Below, in pieces: positions 40,951 to 49,894 of a stretch of DNA of 51,460 nucleotides. Origin of the DNA: Thermovirga sp. (GTDB lineage: Bacteria > Synergistota > Synergistia > Synergistales > Thermovirgaceae); NCBI RefSeq assembly GCF_017656375.1, contig NZ_JACDOB010000011.1, positions 1 to 51,460 on the forward strand. Reading direction: 5' to 3'. Made by a program: the position numbers and the translations under genes. The stretch's first letter is position 1, and every line of letters starts with the position of its first letter. A model generated the notes under the pieces. It saw only the letters and a program-made list of their open reading frames with translations. It did not search any database and was not told the DNA's origin.

Positions 40951-42441
40951 ATGGAAACTATCTTTCACAATCTATCCATAGGATTAGACGCTGCTTTAAC
41001 CTTGACTAACATTACCTGGGTCTTCATCGGTGGGCTCATGGGAACGATAATAGGCATGCTACCTGGCCTAGGCCCCGCCACCGGTGTAGCTATTTTGATA
41101 CCCATAAGCTACGGGATGAACCCTACAACCGCCCTTATAACAATGGCTGCCATATACTACGGCGCTATGTTCGGTGGTTCCCGTGCATCTATAATGATAA
41201 ACACCCCTGGAGATGCATCGGCAATAGTCTCTTGCTTCGATGGATACCCAATGACTAAAAATGGCGAGGCCGGAAAAGCTCTTGCCATATCGGCTATAGC
41301 ATCCTTTATAGGCGGAATCATTGGCATGATATTCTTGATCTTCTTGACCATGCCGGTCGCAAACGCAGCATTGAAGTTTGGCCCCGCAGAGATGTTTTCT
41401 CTCATGATATTTGCTTTGACTGCGACAGTTACTTTATCCCAGGGCAACATGTTGAAAGGGTTCATAGCTATGGCCTTCGGCTTCATGCTGAGCACAATAG
41501 GGATAGACCCACCCACTGGAATACTGCGCTTTACTTTTGTTCCAGAACTACAGGACAGTATAGATTTTCTGGTGGCCATGATAGGATTATACGCTGTAGC
41601 TGAAGTTTTCAAAAACTACGGAAACCTAGAAACTCACTACAGCATAGACTCCAAGACCATTGGCAGAGTGTGGGTCCCTTGGGAGGACTTCAAAAAGACC
41701 ATAAAGCCCATACTCAGAAGCTCGCCCCTTGGATTTTTGATCGGTGTGCTTCCCGGCATGGGCGGTACAGTTGCTACCTTTGTGTCTTATGCTCTTGAAA
41801 AGACATTGAGCAAAAACCCTGAAAAATTTGGTAAGGGCGCCATTGAGGGGCTCGCAGCCCCTGAAGCGGCAAACAATGCCTCCAGCTGTGGAGCCTTCGT
41901 TCCTCTACTGACTCTGGGTATTCCTGGGAGCGGCACTACCGCAGTAATGCTGGGCGCTCTCATGATGCTGGGCGTAAGGCCAGGCCCTATTTTGTTCCAG
42001 ATGCACCCGGAAATTGCTTGGGGAGTCATCGCCTCTATGATCATCGGGAACATCATGCTGGTGCTTATCAACCTACCTCTTGCAGTTCCCTTAGTGCAAC
42101 TCCTCAAGATTCCCCAGAGAATAATGCTTCCCTTAATCTTGGGAATGGCTTTCATGGGAACATACTTCCTCAACTACAGCTCTTTCGATTTCATATTGGT
42201 ATCGGTCTTCGCTCTTGCTGGCTACCTATTTTGGAAACTTGAGATACCCATACCACCCCTGGTTCTAGCGTTGATCCTAGGAGGCACAACGGAACAATCC
42301 TTCAGAAACGCAATGACAATCTCCGGCAACGACGTGATGTTCTTCCTGGAAAAGCCCATTTCTCTCACGCTCCTTTTGCTTGCTGCCCTCTCGGTGGCCT
42401 TTTCCTTATACAAGCAAAAAAGGGCCGCTGCAAAATCATGA
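40951..42441 (+). CDS. tctA: Tripartite tricarboxylate transporter large permease (TctA)
   Basis: 496 residues from ATG 40951 with AGAGGAGG upstream. About 11-12 membrane segments. GTIIGMLPGLGPATGVAILIP, YGAMFGGSRASIMINTPGDAS and LGIPGSGTTAVMLGALMMLGV are TctA hallmarks. It moves a tricarboxylate such as citrate with sodium or protons. Enzymes using citrate follow, which supports the substrate assignment. Confidence 0.95.
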   Translation: METIFHNLSIGLDAALTLTNITWVFIGGLMGTIIGMLPGLGPATGVAILIPISYGMNPTTALITMAAIYYGAMFGGSRASIMINTPGDASAIVSCFDGYPMTKNGEAGKALAISAIASFIGGIIGMIFLIFLTMPVANAALKFGPAEMFSLMIFALTATVTLSQGNMLKGFIAMAFGFMLSTIGIDPPTGILRFTFVPELQDSIDFLVAMIGLYAVAEVFKNYGNLETHYSIDSKTIGRVWVPWEDFKKTIKPILRSSPLGFLIGVLPGMGGTVATFVSYALEKTLSKNPEKFGKGAIEGLAAPEAANNASSCGAFVPLLTLGIPGSGTTAVMLGALMMLGVRPGPILFQMHPEIAWGVIASMIIGNIMLVLINLPLAVPLVQLLKIPQRIMLPLILGMAFMGTYFLNYSSFDFILVSVFALAGYLFWKLEIPIPPLVLALILGGTTEQSFRNAMTISGNDVMFFLEKPISLTLLLLAALSVAFSLYKQKRAAAKS

Positions 42442-42507
42442 CTTCAATACAACAAGCCAAACAAAAACAACGATAACGCGCGTATATTGCATAATATTAA
42501 CTGGAAT

Positions 42508-42537
42508 ATAGATATATTTTCTTATCTATGCTATAAA
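42508..42537 (+). promoter_or_regulatory. Candidate promoter/operator before aconitase
   Basis: ATAGATA (42508-42514) and TATCTAT (42523-42529) are inverted, 8 bases apart, just before a TATAAA box (42532-42537). No good -35 is present, so an activator may be needed. The remainder of 42442-42584 is AT-rich and shows no terminator, so read-through from tctA is also possible. Confidence 0.35.
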
Positions 42538-42584
42538 ATGACACAATTTATATGCAAAATTTACACAATTCGGAGGTGGTTGTT

Positions 42585-44519
42585 TTGGGGCATACTGTTT
42601 TCGAGAAAATCCTCAAGTCGCATATCGTGTCAGGTAGTTTGCTTCCTGGTAAAAGGGTAAAAATCAAAATTGACCAAACTCTAACTCAGGACGCAACCGG
42701 CACTATGGCTTACCTTCAATTCGAAGCCATGGGGCTTACAAGGGTAAAGACAGAGCTTTCCGTTAGTTACGTCGACCACAACATGATACAGGGTGATTTC
42801 AAAAACCCAGACGACCACCGCTACTTGCAGGACATAGCAGCAAGGTACGGCATATTGTTTTCGAGACCAGGCAACGGCATATGCCATCAGGTTCATTTAG
42901 AGCGATTCGCCGCTCCCGGGAAATCGCTCCTAGGAAGCGATTCTCACACTCCGACGGCCGGGGGGATAGGGATGATTGCCATAGGCGCGGGAGGGCTAGA
43001 CGTAGCACTTGCCATGGCCGGAGAACCTTTCACTATAACTATGCCTGAAATTGTACGGATCCACCTGACAGGCAAACTACAACCCTTCGTGTCGGCTAAA
43101 GACATTATCCTTGAGGTGTTAAGGCGCCTTTCAGTCAAAGGCGGAGTTGGGAAAGTGCTGGAATACACAGGACCTGGGGTAAAAACCCTTAGCGTTCCTG
43201 AAAGGGCAACCATAACGAACATGGGAGCAGAAACAGGGGCTACAACTTCAATTTTCCCAAGCGATGAAATCACCCGATTGTGGCTTAGGGCTCAGGCACG
43301 AGAACATCAGTGGGTTCCTATAGAAGCAGATGAAGACGCAACTTGGTCTGAAACTGTGGAAATAAACCTCTCAGAATTGGAACCGCTGGTAGCCCAACCA
43401 TTTCAACCGGACAACGTAGTTCCTGTAGAAGCCATAGAAGGAATGAAAGTGGATCAGGTAATGTTCGGCTCATGCACCAACTCATCCTTAAGGGACATAC
43501 TGTCTGTTGCCCATATGCTTTCAGGGGAAAAGGTCCATCCATCTGTGGACGCAGGCATCTCTCCGGGCAGCAGGCAAGTGATGCTCGAAAGTGCAGCATG
43601 TGGGGCAATGGATGAACTCATATCTGCAGGAGTAAGAATACTTGAATCAAGCTGTGGAGCCTGTATAGGTATGGGATTTGCTCCACCCACAGATGGGGTT
43701 TCCTTGCGAACCATAAACCGCAATTTCTTGGGCCGGTGCGGCCATCCCTCCGGTAAGGTTTATCTCGTTAGCCCAGAGGTTGCCGCAGCTTCAGCTATAA
43801 CCGGCAGAATAACAGATCCTAGGAAGTTGGGGATAGAACCTTTCGTATTTGAACAGCCGGAGCAATTTATCATCGATGATAGCATGATCCTGGCTCCATC
43901 CCCAGAGCCTGAGCGTATAGAAATACGTAGAGGCCCTAACATAGCACCTCTACCGGAAATGGCTCCCCTCTCCGAAGAAATTGAAGGAGAGATACTCCTC
44001 AAAGTGGAGGATAACATAACCACAGACCACATAATGCCAGCTGGTGCAGAGATCCTCCCTTTAAGGTCCAATATACCGGAGATCTCTAAGCATACCTTCA
44101 AAGTTGTTGACCCTGCATTTTATGACCGAGCAAAAGAGAAAAATGGCGGATTCATAGTAGGCGGCGAGAACTATGGCCAAGGCTCCAGCCGGGAGCACGC
44201 TGCGCTTGCCCCTCGATATCTGGGGATTAAAGCCGTAATAGCTAAAAGTTTCGCCAGGATACATTTGGCAAACCTAGTCAACTTCGGCATACTTCCCCTG
44301 TTGTTTGAAAACCCAGAAGACTATGACAGGCTAAATACGAAAGACAAACTTTACATAAAAAAAGGCGTTATCACCACAAAAGAGCCTTTCGAGGTTTCTA
44401 ACAAGTCCACAGGAAGCACTTTCTTCGTTCGCTGCCCTCTGTCGGATGAAGACCTAGAAATAGTAAAAATGGGTGGCAAACTCAACTACATAAAAGAGAA
44501 AAATAAATCTGCCATTTAA
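42585..44519 (+). CDS. acnA: Aconitate hydratase (short type)
   Basis: 644 residues from TTG 42585, 7 bases after GGAGGT; an in-frame ATG at 42552 has no RBS. The iron-sulfur cysteines are in FGSCTNSSL and SSCGACIGMG. SHTPTAGGIGMIAIGAGG and the swivelling domain with GGENYGQGSSREHAAL are typical. It interconverts citrate and isocitrate. The type is the 640-660-residue one found in anaerobes and archaea, not the 890-residue AcnA of Escherichia coli. The isocitrate dehydrogenase gene starts 15 bases after its stop. Confidence 0.92.
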   Translation: MGHTVFEKILKSHIVSGSLLPGKRVKIKIDQTLTQDATGTMAYLQFEAMGLTRVKTELSVSYVDHNMIQGDFKNPDDHRYLQDIAARYGILFSRPGNGICHQVHLERFAAPGKSLLGSDSHTPTAGGIGMIAIGAGGLDVALAMAGEPFTITMPEIVRIHLTGKLQPFVSAKDIILEVLRRLSVKGGVGKVLEYTGPGVKTLSVPERATITNMGAETGATTSIFPSDEITRLWLRAQAREHQWVPIEADEDATWSETVEINLSELEPLVAQPFQPDNVVPVEAIEGMKVDQVMFGSCTNSSLRDILSVAHMLSGEKVHPSVDAGISPGSRQVMLESAACGAMDELISAGVRILESSCGACIGMGFAPPTDGVSLRTINRNFLGRCGHPSGKVYLVSPEVAAASAITGRITDPRKLGIEPFVFEQPEQFIIDDSMILAPSPEPERIEIRRGPNIAPLPEMAPLSEEIEGEILLKVEDNITTDHIMPAGAEILPLRSNIPEISKHTFKVVDPAFYDRAKEKNGGFIVGGENYGQGSSREHAALAPRYLGIKAVIAKSFARIHLANLVNFGILPLLFENPEDYDRLNTKDKLYIKKGVITTKEPFEVSNKSTGSTFFVRCPLSDEDLEIVKMGGKLNYIKEKNKSAI

Positions 44520-44534
44520 GGGGAGGGACTAATC

Positions 44535-45797
44535 ATGACCAATAAATTTGAGGGACTTAAACTGCAAAAAACAAACTATCCTTCTGAAGGGGAAAGAATA
44601 ATTAGAAACGACAAGGGGCAAATAGAAACTAACTATCCTGTCATACCTTACATTGAAGGAGATGGCATAGGCCCTGACATCACAAAGGCTATGAAGCTTG
44701 TCATAGACACCGCAGTAACTAAAGCTTACGGCACGTCAAGGAAAATCTACTGGTGGGAAATCTATGCTGGGGAGAAAAGCTACAACTTTTTTGGAGAATG
44801 GATTCCTGAGGATACCATGGAAGCCATCAAATACTTTAAAATAGCCATAAAGGGGCCTCTTACAACTCCAGTGGGCGGAGGCATAAGGAGCTTGAACGTG
44901 GCCTTCAGGCAAAAGCTCGATCTTTACGCCTGTATAAGGCCAGTAAGGCATTTTTCAGGTGTCCCTTCTCCCCTTAAAGCCCCCGACAAGGTGAACATGA
45001 TAGTCTTCAGGGAGAACACGGAAGACGTATATGCTGGCATAGAGTGGGAAGCAAAATCTCCTGAGGCGCTGAAGGTCATAGATTTTCTGAAAAAGGAAAT
45101 GGGCAAAAGTATAAGGCTTGATTCGGGCGTAGGCATAAAACCCATCTCTATTACTGGAACCAAGAGGCTCATGCGGATGGCTCTAAAATACGCCATCAAT
45201 AAGGGTAAAAAGAGTGTCACCATAGTGCATAAAGGAAATATAATGAAGTTCACCGAAGGCGCCTTCAGAAAGTGGTGCTATGAAACGGCATTGGAAGAGT
45301 TCAGGGACTTCATAATAACGGAAGAGGAGCTATTCGACCAATACGGTGGCAAAGCTCCAGAAGAAAAGATAATTGTAAAGGACCGAATAGCCGATGCCAT
45401 GTTCCAGCAAATACTACTTAGGCCTGAGGAGTACGACGTTCTGGTAACCCCAAACCTGAACGGGGACTACCTTTCCGATGCCTTGGCCGCCGCGGTAGGA
45501 GGCCTTGGACTGGCTCCCGGAGCTAACATGAACGACGAGATAGCCTTTTTCGAAGCCACGCATGGAACTGCCCCTAAATACGCCGGTTTAGATAAGGTTA
45601 ATCCCGGTTCCATGATCCTTTCCGCCGTTATGATGCTAGAACATTTAGGCTGGACCGAAGCAGCGGAACTCACGATAAAGGCCATGGAGGAAACCATAAA
45701 GTCTGGCACCGTCACGTACGACCTTGCGCGCCAAATGGAAGCCTCGAAAGAGGTTTCCTGTTCTGGCTTTGCAAAGGCCATCTGTGAAAAAATGTAA
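44535..45797 (+). CDS. icd: NADP-dependent isocitrate dehydrogenase
   Basis: 420 residues; ATG 44535 after GGGGAGGG. The isocitrate-binding region [34 protein letters not shown] and the C-terminal [17 protein letters not shown] are present. Lys-Tyr in TAPKYAG is the pair that marks NADP-specific enzymes of the E. coli type. It makes 2-oxoglutarate, the precursor of glutamate. It lies between aconitase and citrate lyase in one operon. Confidence 0.95.
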   Translation: MTNKFEGLKLQKTNYPSEGERIIRNDKGQIETNYPVIPYIEGDGIGPDITKAMKLVIDTAVTKAYGTSRKIYWWEIYAGEKSYNFFGEWIPEDTMEAIKYFKIAIKGPLTTPVGGGIRSLNVAFRQKLDLYACIRPVRHFSGVPSPLKAPDKVNMIVFRENTEDVYAGIEWEAKSPEALKVIDFLKKEMGKSIRLDSGVGIKPISITGTKRLMRMALKYAINKGKKSVTIVHKGNIMKFTEGAFRKWCYETALEEFRDFIITEEELFDQYGGKAPEEKIIVKDRIADAMFQQILLRPEEYDVLVTPNLNGDYLSDALAAAVGGLGLAPGANMNDEIAFFEATHGTAPKYAGLDKVNPGSMILSAVMMLEHLGWTEAAELTIKAMEETIKSGTVTYDLARQMEASKEVSCSGFAKAICEKM

Positions 45798-45845
45798 AAT
45801 TTTATCGCCTTAAATTTAGATATTCTACTGACAGGAAGTGATCAA

Positions 45846-46139
45846 ATGAAATCAAAAGATGGCTTTAAGAGGATTACTGCACAGGCAGGCACACTTGAGT
45901 CATCAGATTGCTTGGTTACGTGTTCCTTGCAAGACAACCTAGAAATAGAGTACAGAGGCCCTGACACCATTGAGATATTGAGGGAAAGAACGGAAAAGCT
46001 AGTTAAAGAGACCACCTCCAGATATGGTCTCAAGGGAGCATACATATCCATACAGGATAATGGAGCCCTAGAGGTAACCATGAAGGCCCGTCTCGAGACA
46101 GCCATAGAAAGATGTCTGGAGGTGGCCAACCATGAATGA
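45846..46139 (+). CDS. citD: Citrate lyase acyl carrier protein (CitD)
   Basis: 97 residues. AGTLESSDCLVTCS matches the site carrying the phosphoribosyl-dephospho-CoA group; Ser19 corresponds to Ser14 of the Klebsiella protein. ATG 45846, with AGGAAGTGA upstream. It overlaps citE by 8 bases. Confidence 0.92.
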   Translation: MKSKDGFKRITAQAGTLESSDCLVTCSLQDNLEIEYRGPDTIEILRERTEKLVKETTSRYGLKGAYISIQDNGALEVTMKARLETAIERCLEVANHE

Positions 46140-47049
46140 TGTTACGGTTTGCCGCAGCGCACTATACATACCTGGCAACAACCCAGGCATGATACAACAC
46201 TGCCCCTATTTTGGAGCTGATTCAGTCATCCTCGACCTAGAAGACGCTGTAGCGATTAGCGAAAAAGACGCAGCAAGAAAACTGGTCTCATCTTTTCTGG
46301 AAGCTTTAGACTTCGGCAAGTCCGTAGTAGTAGTCAGGATAAACGGTGCAGATACGCCATATTTCGAAAAGGATTTGTTGGCTGTAGTCCCTCAGGCGCC
46401 AGAAGCTATAAGGCTTCCCAAATGCGAAAGCCCAAAAGACATACTATTTGCAGATGAACTAATAACAAAGATAGAGACAGCGCATGCCATCCCTGAAGGA
46501 ACTGTAAAAATTCATGCCATGATAGAATCAGCTCTTGGCGTTGAAAGGGCCTTTGATATAGCATCTTGCAGTTCACGGGTAGAGGCATTAACCCTGGGCG
46601 GGCAAGACCTTCTAGCTGATTATGGAATACAAAAAACACAAGCGGGACATGAGCTTTTCTACCCTAGAGCAAGGGTGGTCTCTGCAGCAAAAGCCAATGG
46701 GCTTTTAGCTTTCGATACCGTTTGGACAGATACCACCGACCTCGATGGGCTAAAAAAAGAAAGCAAGCTGGCATGTGAACTTGGATTTACAGGGAAAGCT
46801 GCCATACACCCATCGCAAATTGACGTTATACACGAGGCTTTCAAACCTGACCCTAAAGAAGTTCACAAGGCAAAAAGGATTATGGCGTCAGCGGAACGAG
46901 CATTATCTGAAGGTAAAGGAGCATTTGCTGTCGATGGCCGTATGGTAGATGCTCCTGTGATAAAAAGGGCGCAACACCTACTAGAGCTAGCCAAGTTCTA
47001 TCCCGAATTTAACCTAGGAGATCAAGGGGGGGTAAAAGATCATGTCTAA
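46132..47049 (+). CDS. citE: Citrate lyase beta subunit (CitE)
   Basis: 305 residues. SALYIPGNNPGMIQ, DSVILDLEDAVA, IHAMIESALGVERAFDIA and FTGKAAIHPSQI are CitE signatures. It cleaves the citryl group on CitD to oxaloacetate and acetyl-ACP. It overlaps citD (8 bases) and citF (8 bases), so the three are translated together in equal amounts. Confidence 0.94.
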   Translation: MNDVTVCRSALYIPGNNPGMIQHCPYFGADSVILDLEDAVAISEKDAARKLVSSFLEALDFGKSVVVVRINGADTPYFEKDLLAVVPQAPEAIRLPKCESPKDILFADELITKIETAHAIPEGTVKIHAMIESALGVERAFDIASCSSRVEALTLGGQDLLADYGIQKTQAGHELFYPRARVVSAAKANGLLAFDTVWTDTTDLDGLKKESKLACELGFTGKAAIHPSQIDVIHEAFKPDPKEVHKAKRIMASAERALSEGKGAFAVDGRMVDAPVIKRAQHLLELAKFYPEFNLGDQGGVKDHV

Positions 47050-48610
47050 CGTCACCAACGCCATAGGAAGAAAGGTACCCACACAACTAAAAGGCTGGAA
47101 TAAAGTCTGTACCCCTTATAAAGGACCTTTTGAGATCGTAAAGGAATGTCCTTACCATGATAGGGTTATCCCCCCTATGAGAGGTTACACGCCTGGCAGG
47201 AAGAAAATAGCCGCAAACCTGAAAGAGGCAATAGAGAGGTCTGGATTATCAGATGGCATGACCATCTCGTTCCACCATCATCTCAGAAATGGCGATGCCG
47301 TGCTTCCAATGGTTCTCGATGTCATAGCCTCCATGGGCATAAAGGACCTCACTCTTGCCCCCAGCTCCTTAACTGATGCTCATCAGTGCGTGGTCGACTA
47401 TATCCGTTCAGGCGTCATTTCAAGAATCACCACCTCTGGACTTAGAGGCAAACTTGGAGAAACCATATCCTCTGGAGAACTAGCATCTCCAGTAATAATT
47501 CGCAGCCACGGCGGCAGAGCCAGAGCAATCGAAGAGGGCTCAATACAGATTGATGTGGCCTTCATCGCTGCTCCATCTGCCGACGGGGAAGGAAACGTAA
47601 CTGGAGCTATGGGGCCAGAAGCTTGCGGCTCCTTAGGTTACGCAATGGTAGATGCCAAATACGCAAAACATGTAATAGCCATAACAGACAATCTGGTTCC
47701 TTTCCCACTTGCGCCTAAAATTTCCATCCCGCAAAACCTAGTAGATCAGGTTGTAGTTGTGGATAGTATTGGAGACTCCACTAAGATAGCTACAGGGGCA
47801 GCCAGAATTACCAAAAACCCCGTAGATTTAAGAATTGCAAAAAATGCCTTTGACCTTATATGCGCCTCAGGGCTGTTGGAAAACGGATTTTCCTTCCAGG
47901 TGGGCGTAGGCGGGGCAAGCCTAGCTGTAGCATCTTTTTTAAGAAGTTACATGAGGGAAAAGAAGATAAAAGGGAGCTTTGGTCTAGGAGGCATTGGTGG
48001 TTACATGGTAGAGCTTTTGGAGGAGGGCCTTTTCAGTGCGCTATTCGACGTGCAAAGCTTCGATGCCAGTGTAACTGCCTCAATTTTAAACAACCCTCTT
48101 CACATGGAGATAGATCAATCTCAATACGCAAACCCCTTCACGGATTGCATTGTCAATCAGTTAGATGTTGTTGCCCTTGCTGCTTTGGATGTTGACGTGG
48201 ATTTCAACGTAAATGTCATAACAGGTAACAACGGCGTCATAAGAGGGGCTTCGGGAGGCCATTGCGACACTGCTGCTGGAGCAAAGCTCGCTGTAGTTTT
48301 AGCACCATCTTTCAGAGGGGGCGTACCAACAATAAAGGACAGCGTTCAAACCATCGTAACTCCTGGTGAGACAGTAGACGCCATCGTGACCGAACGAGGT
48401 ATATGCATAAACCCAAGAAGAGAAGATCTTCTGGAAAGAGCACTGAAGGCAGGTCTCCCCGTAAAAGACATAGAAAAGCTGAAATCAGAAGTGGAAAAGT
48501 TAACAGGGAAACCCCGTCCACCTAAATTGGACGAGGATAGGGTTGTCGCGGTCGTGGAATATAGGGATGGAACCACAATTGATTCAATATATGCCCGTAA
48601 ACAAAACTAA
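47042..48610 (+). CDS. citF: Citrate lyase alpha subunit (CitF)
   Basis: 522 residues, normal length. GLSDGMTISFHHHLRNGDAV, IRSHGGRARAIEEGS, GGIGGYMVELLEEGLF and the ITGNNGVIRGASGGHCDTAAGAKL region mark the citrate-ACP transferase. It swaps acetyl for citryl on CitD. The ligase citC and the prosthetic-group genes citX and citG are not in the window. Confidence 0.95.
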   Translation: MSNVTNAIGRKVPTQLKGWNKVCTPYKGPFEIVKECPYHDRVIPPMRGYTPGRKKIAANLKEAIERSGLSDGMTISFHHHLRNGDAVLPMVLDVIASMGIKDLTLAPSSLTDAHQCVVDYIRSGVISRITTSGLRGKLGETISSGELASPVIIRSHGGRARAIEEGSIQIDVAFIAAPSADGEGNVTGAMGPEACGSLGYAMVDAKYAKHVIAITDNLVPFPLAPKISIPQNLVDQVVVVDSIGDSTKIATGAARITKNPVDLRIAKNAFDLICASGLLENGFSFQVGVGGASLAVASFLRSYMREKKIKGSFGLGGIGGYMVELLEEGLFSALFDVQSFDASVTASILNNPLHMEIDQSQYANPFTDCIVNQLDVVALAALDVDVDFNVNVITGNNGVIRGASGGHCDTAAGAKLAVVLAPSFRGGVPTIKDSVQTIVTPGETVDAIVTERGICINPRREDLLERALKAGLPVKDIEKLKSEVEKLTGKPRPPKLDEDRVVAVVEYRDGTTIDSIYARKQN

Positions 48611-48624
48611 CGTCCCTAAATTAA

Positions 48625-48650
48625 AGGGGGCGGCATCTGCCGCCCCCTGC
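48625..48650. terminator. Bidirectional terminator between citF and the cold-shock gene
   Basis: GGGGGCGGC (48626-48634) pairs with GCCGCCCCC (48639-48647). The minus direction ends in TTTAATTT and suits the cold-shock gene best; in the plus direction only TGCTTTGG follows. Confidence 0.75.
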
Positions 48651-48686
48651 TTTGGTCTGCACTACTGAACGAAAACCGGATTTATG

Positions 48687-48884
48687 TTAAACCCTCTGAA
48701 CGTTCGCCGCCTGCGGACCCTTTTCTCCCTGGACTACATCAAACTGAACCCTCTGACCTTCGCTAAGGGTCTTGAACCCATCCATCTGGATCGCGCTGAA
48801 ATGAACAAATACGTCGTTTCCTTCATCACTTGTGATGAACCCATAACCCTTAGCCTCGTTGAACCATTTCACTGTTCCTTGCAT
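48687..48884 (-). CDS. csp: Cold-shock protein (CspA family)
   Basis: 65 residues. [20 protein letters not shown] holds the RNP1 motif (KGYGFI) and VFVHFSAI the RNP2 motif. It binds single-stranded RNA and DNA. AGGAGG precedes ATG 48884. A minus-strand TTGACA lies at 48962-48967; a matching -10 is unclear. The long leader is usual for cold-shock mRNA. Confidence 0.96.
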   Translation of the reverse strand: MQGTVKWFNEAKGYGFITSDEGNDVFVHFSAIQMDGFKTLSEGQRVQFDVVQGEKGPQAANVQRV

Positions 48885-49045
48885 TTCTAATACTGCCTCC
48901 TAACATGAAAATGCGCCGATACACTATCGACACTAGAACATTAATATAAAACTGGTACCTTTGTCAATGGACTAGAAAGAACTTTGCATGCTATTATTGC
49001 TAAAATTACTTAGGGTAACAGCATAATCAATAAGGAGGGGAAACC

Positions 49046-49816
49046 ATGAAGAAGTACCTCAGATTCTGCCTGAACGGGGAAACTCAGGAAGCTTTGACGC
49101 TGGACGAAGAAAATATATATGCCCTGGAAGGAAGCATATTTGGAATACACGATAAAGGCAAATTCCTCTGCCGGGTAGATGAAATCCAATCATGGCTGCC
49201 TCCAACTGACCCTACAAAGATAGTAGCAGTTGGGCTTAATTATACAGATCATGCCGAAGAGACAGGCTATCCTATCCCCAAAGAGCCTTTATTATTTTTA
49301 AAGCCTTCTACGTGTGTAGTGGCACATAAGGATAAGGTACTTCTTCCTGAGGCCTCAAAAAGGGTAGATTATGAAGCGGAGTTGGCCATCGTTATAGCCA
49401 AAAAGGCCAAAGACATATCCCCCAAGGACGCCGAAGAATATATCTTAGGGTACAGCTGCTTCAACGACGTTACGGCAAGGGACCTGCAAAGCTCTGATGT
49501 GCAGTGGACTAGGTCAAAATCTTTTGACACTTTTGGCCCTTACGGTCCCTGGATTGAAATGGAGATAGACCCCTCAAACCTCAAGGTACAAATGATAAAA
49601 AATGGCCAAGTAGTCCAGGAATCTAATACAAGGCATTTTATTTTTCCAGTGCCCGAACTGGTAAGCTACATATCAAAAGTCATGACTTTACTCCCAGGCG
49701 ACGTCATCATCACAGGAACCCCCTCAGGCATAGGGCCTGTACAGCCAAACGACACCATGGAGGTACATATTGAGAAAATAGGCAGCTTAGTAAATTTTGT
49801 TGATAAAAAAGTTTAA
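49046..49816 (+). CDS. Fumarylacetoacetate hydrolase family protein
   Basis: 256 residues; AAGGAGGGG precedes ATG 49046. A short N-terminal domain is followed by the FAH core: KIVAVGLNYTDHAEETG, metal ligands in VDYEAELAIVI, CFNDVTARDLQ, and ITGTPSGIGPV. The family hydrolyses or isomerises 2-oxo-acids in aromatic catabolism and includes oxaloacetate decarboxylase/tautomerase members. The citrate-lyase genes nearby release oxaloacetate, so oxaloacetate decarboxylation is a reasonable guess, but only that. Confidence 0.88.
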   Translation: MKKYLRFCLNGETQEALTLDEENIYALEGSIFGIHDKGKFLCRVDEIQSWLPPTDPTKIVAVGLNYTDHAEETGYPIPKEPLLFLKPSTCVVAHKDKVLLPEASKRVDYEAELAIVIAKKAKDISPKDAEEYILGYSCFNDVTARDLQSSDVQWTRSKSFDTFGPYGPWIEMEIDPSNLKVQMIKNGQVVQESNTRHFIFPVPELVSYISKVMTLLPGDVIITGTPSGIGPVQPNDTMEVHIEKIGSLVNFVDKKV

Positions 49817-49894
49817 TTAATCAGAATTTTATGATAAAATGTCAAAGGTATTAAAATCAGCAAGTATAAAAACATCCATGCTGGAGGAATTTGA

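Noticed and set aside
48687-48890. Plus-strand frame opposite the cold-shock gene
   Set aside because: It is a shadow; the minus-strand frame has both RNP motifs and a good RBS.
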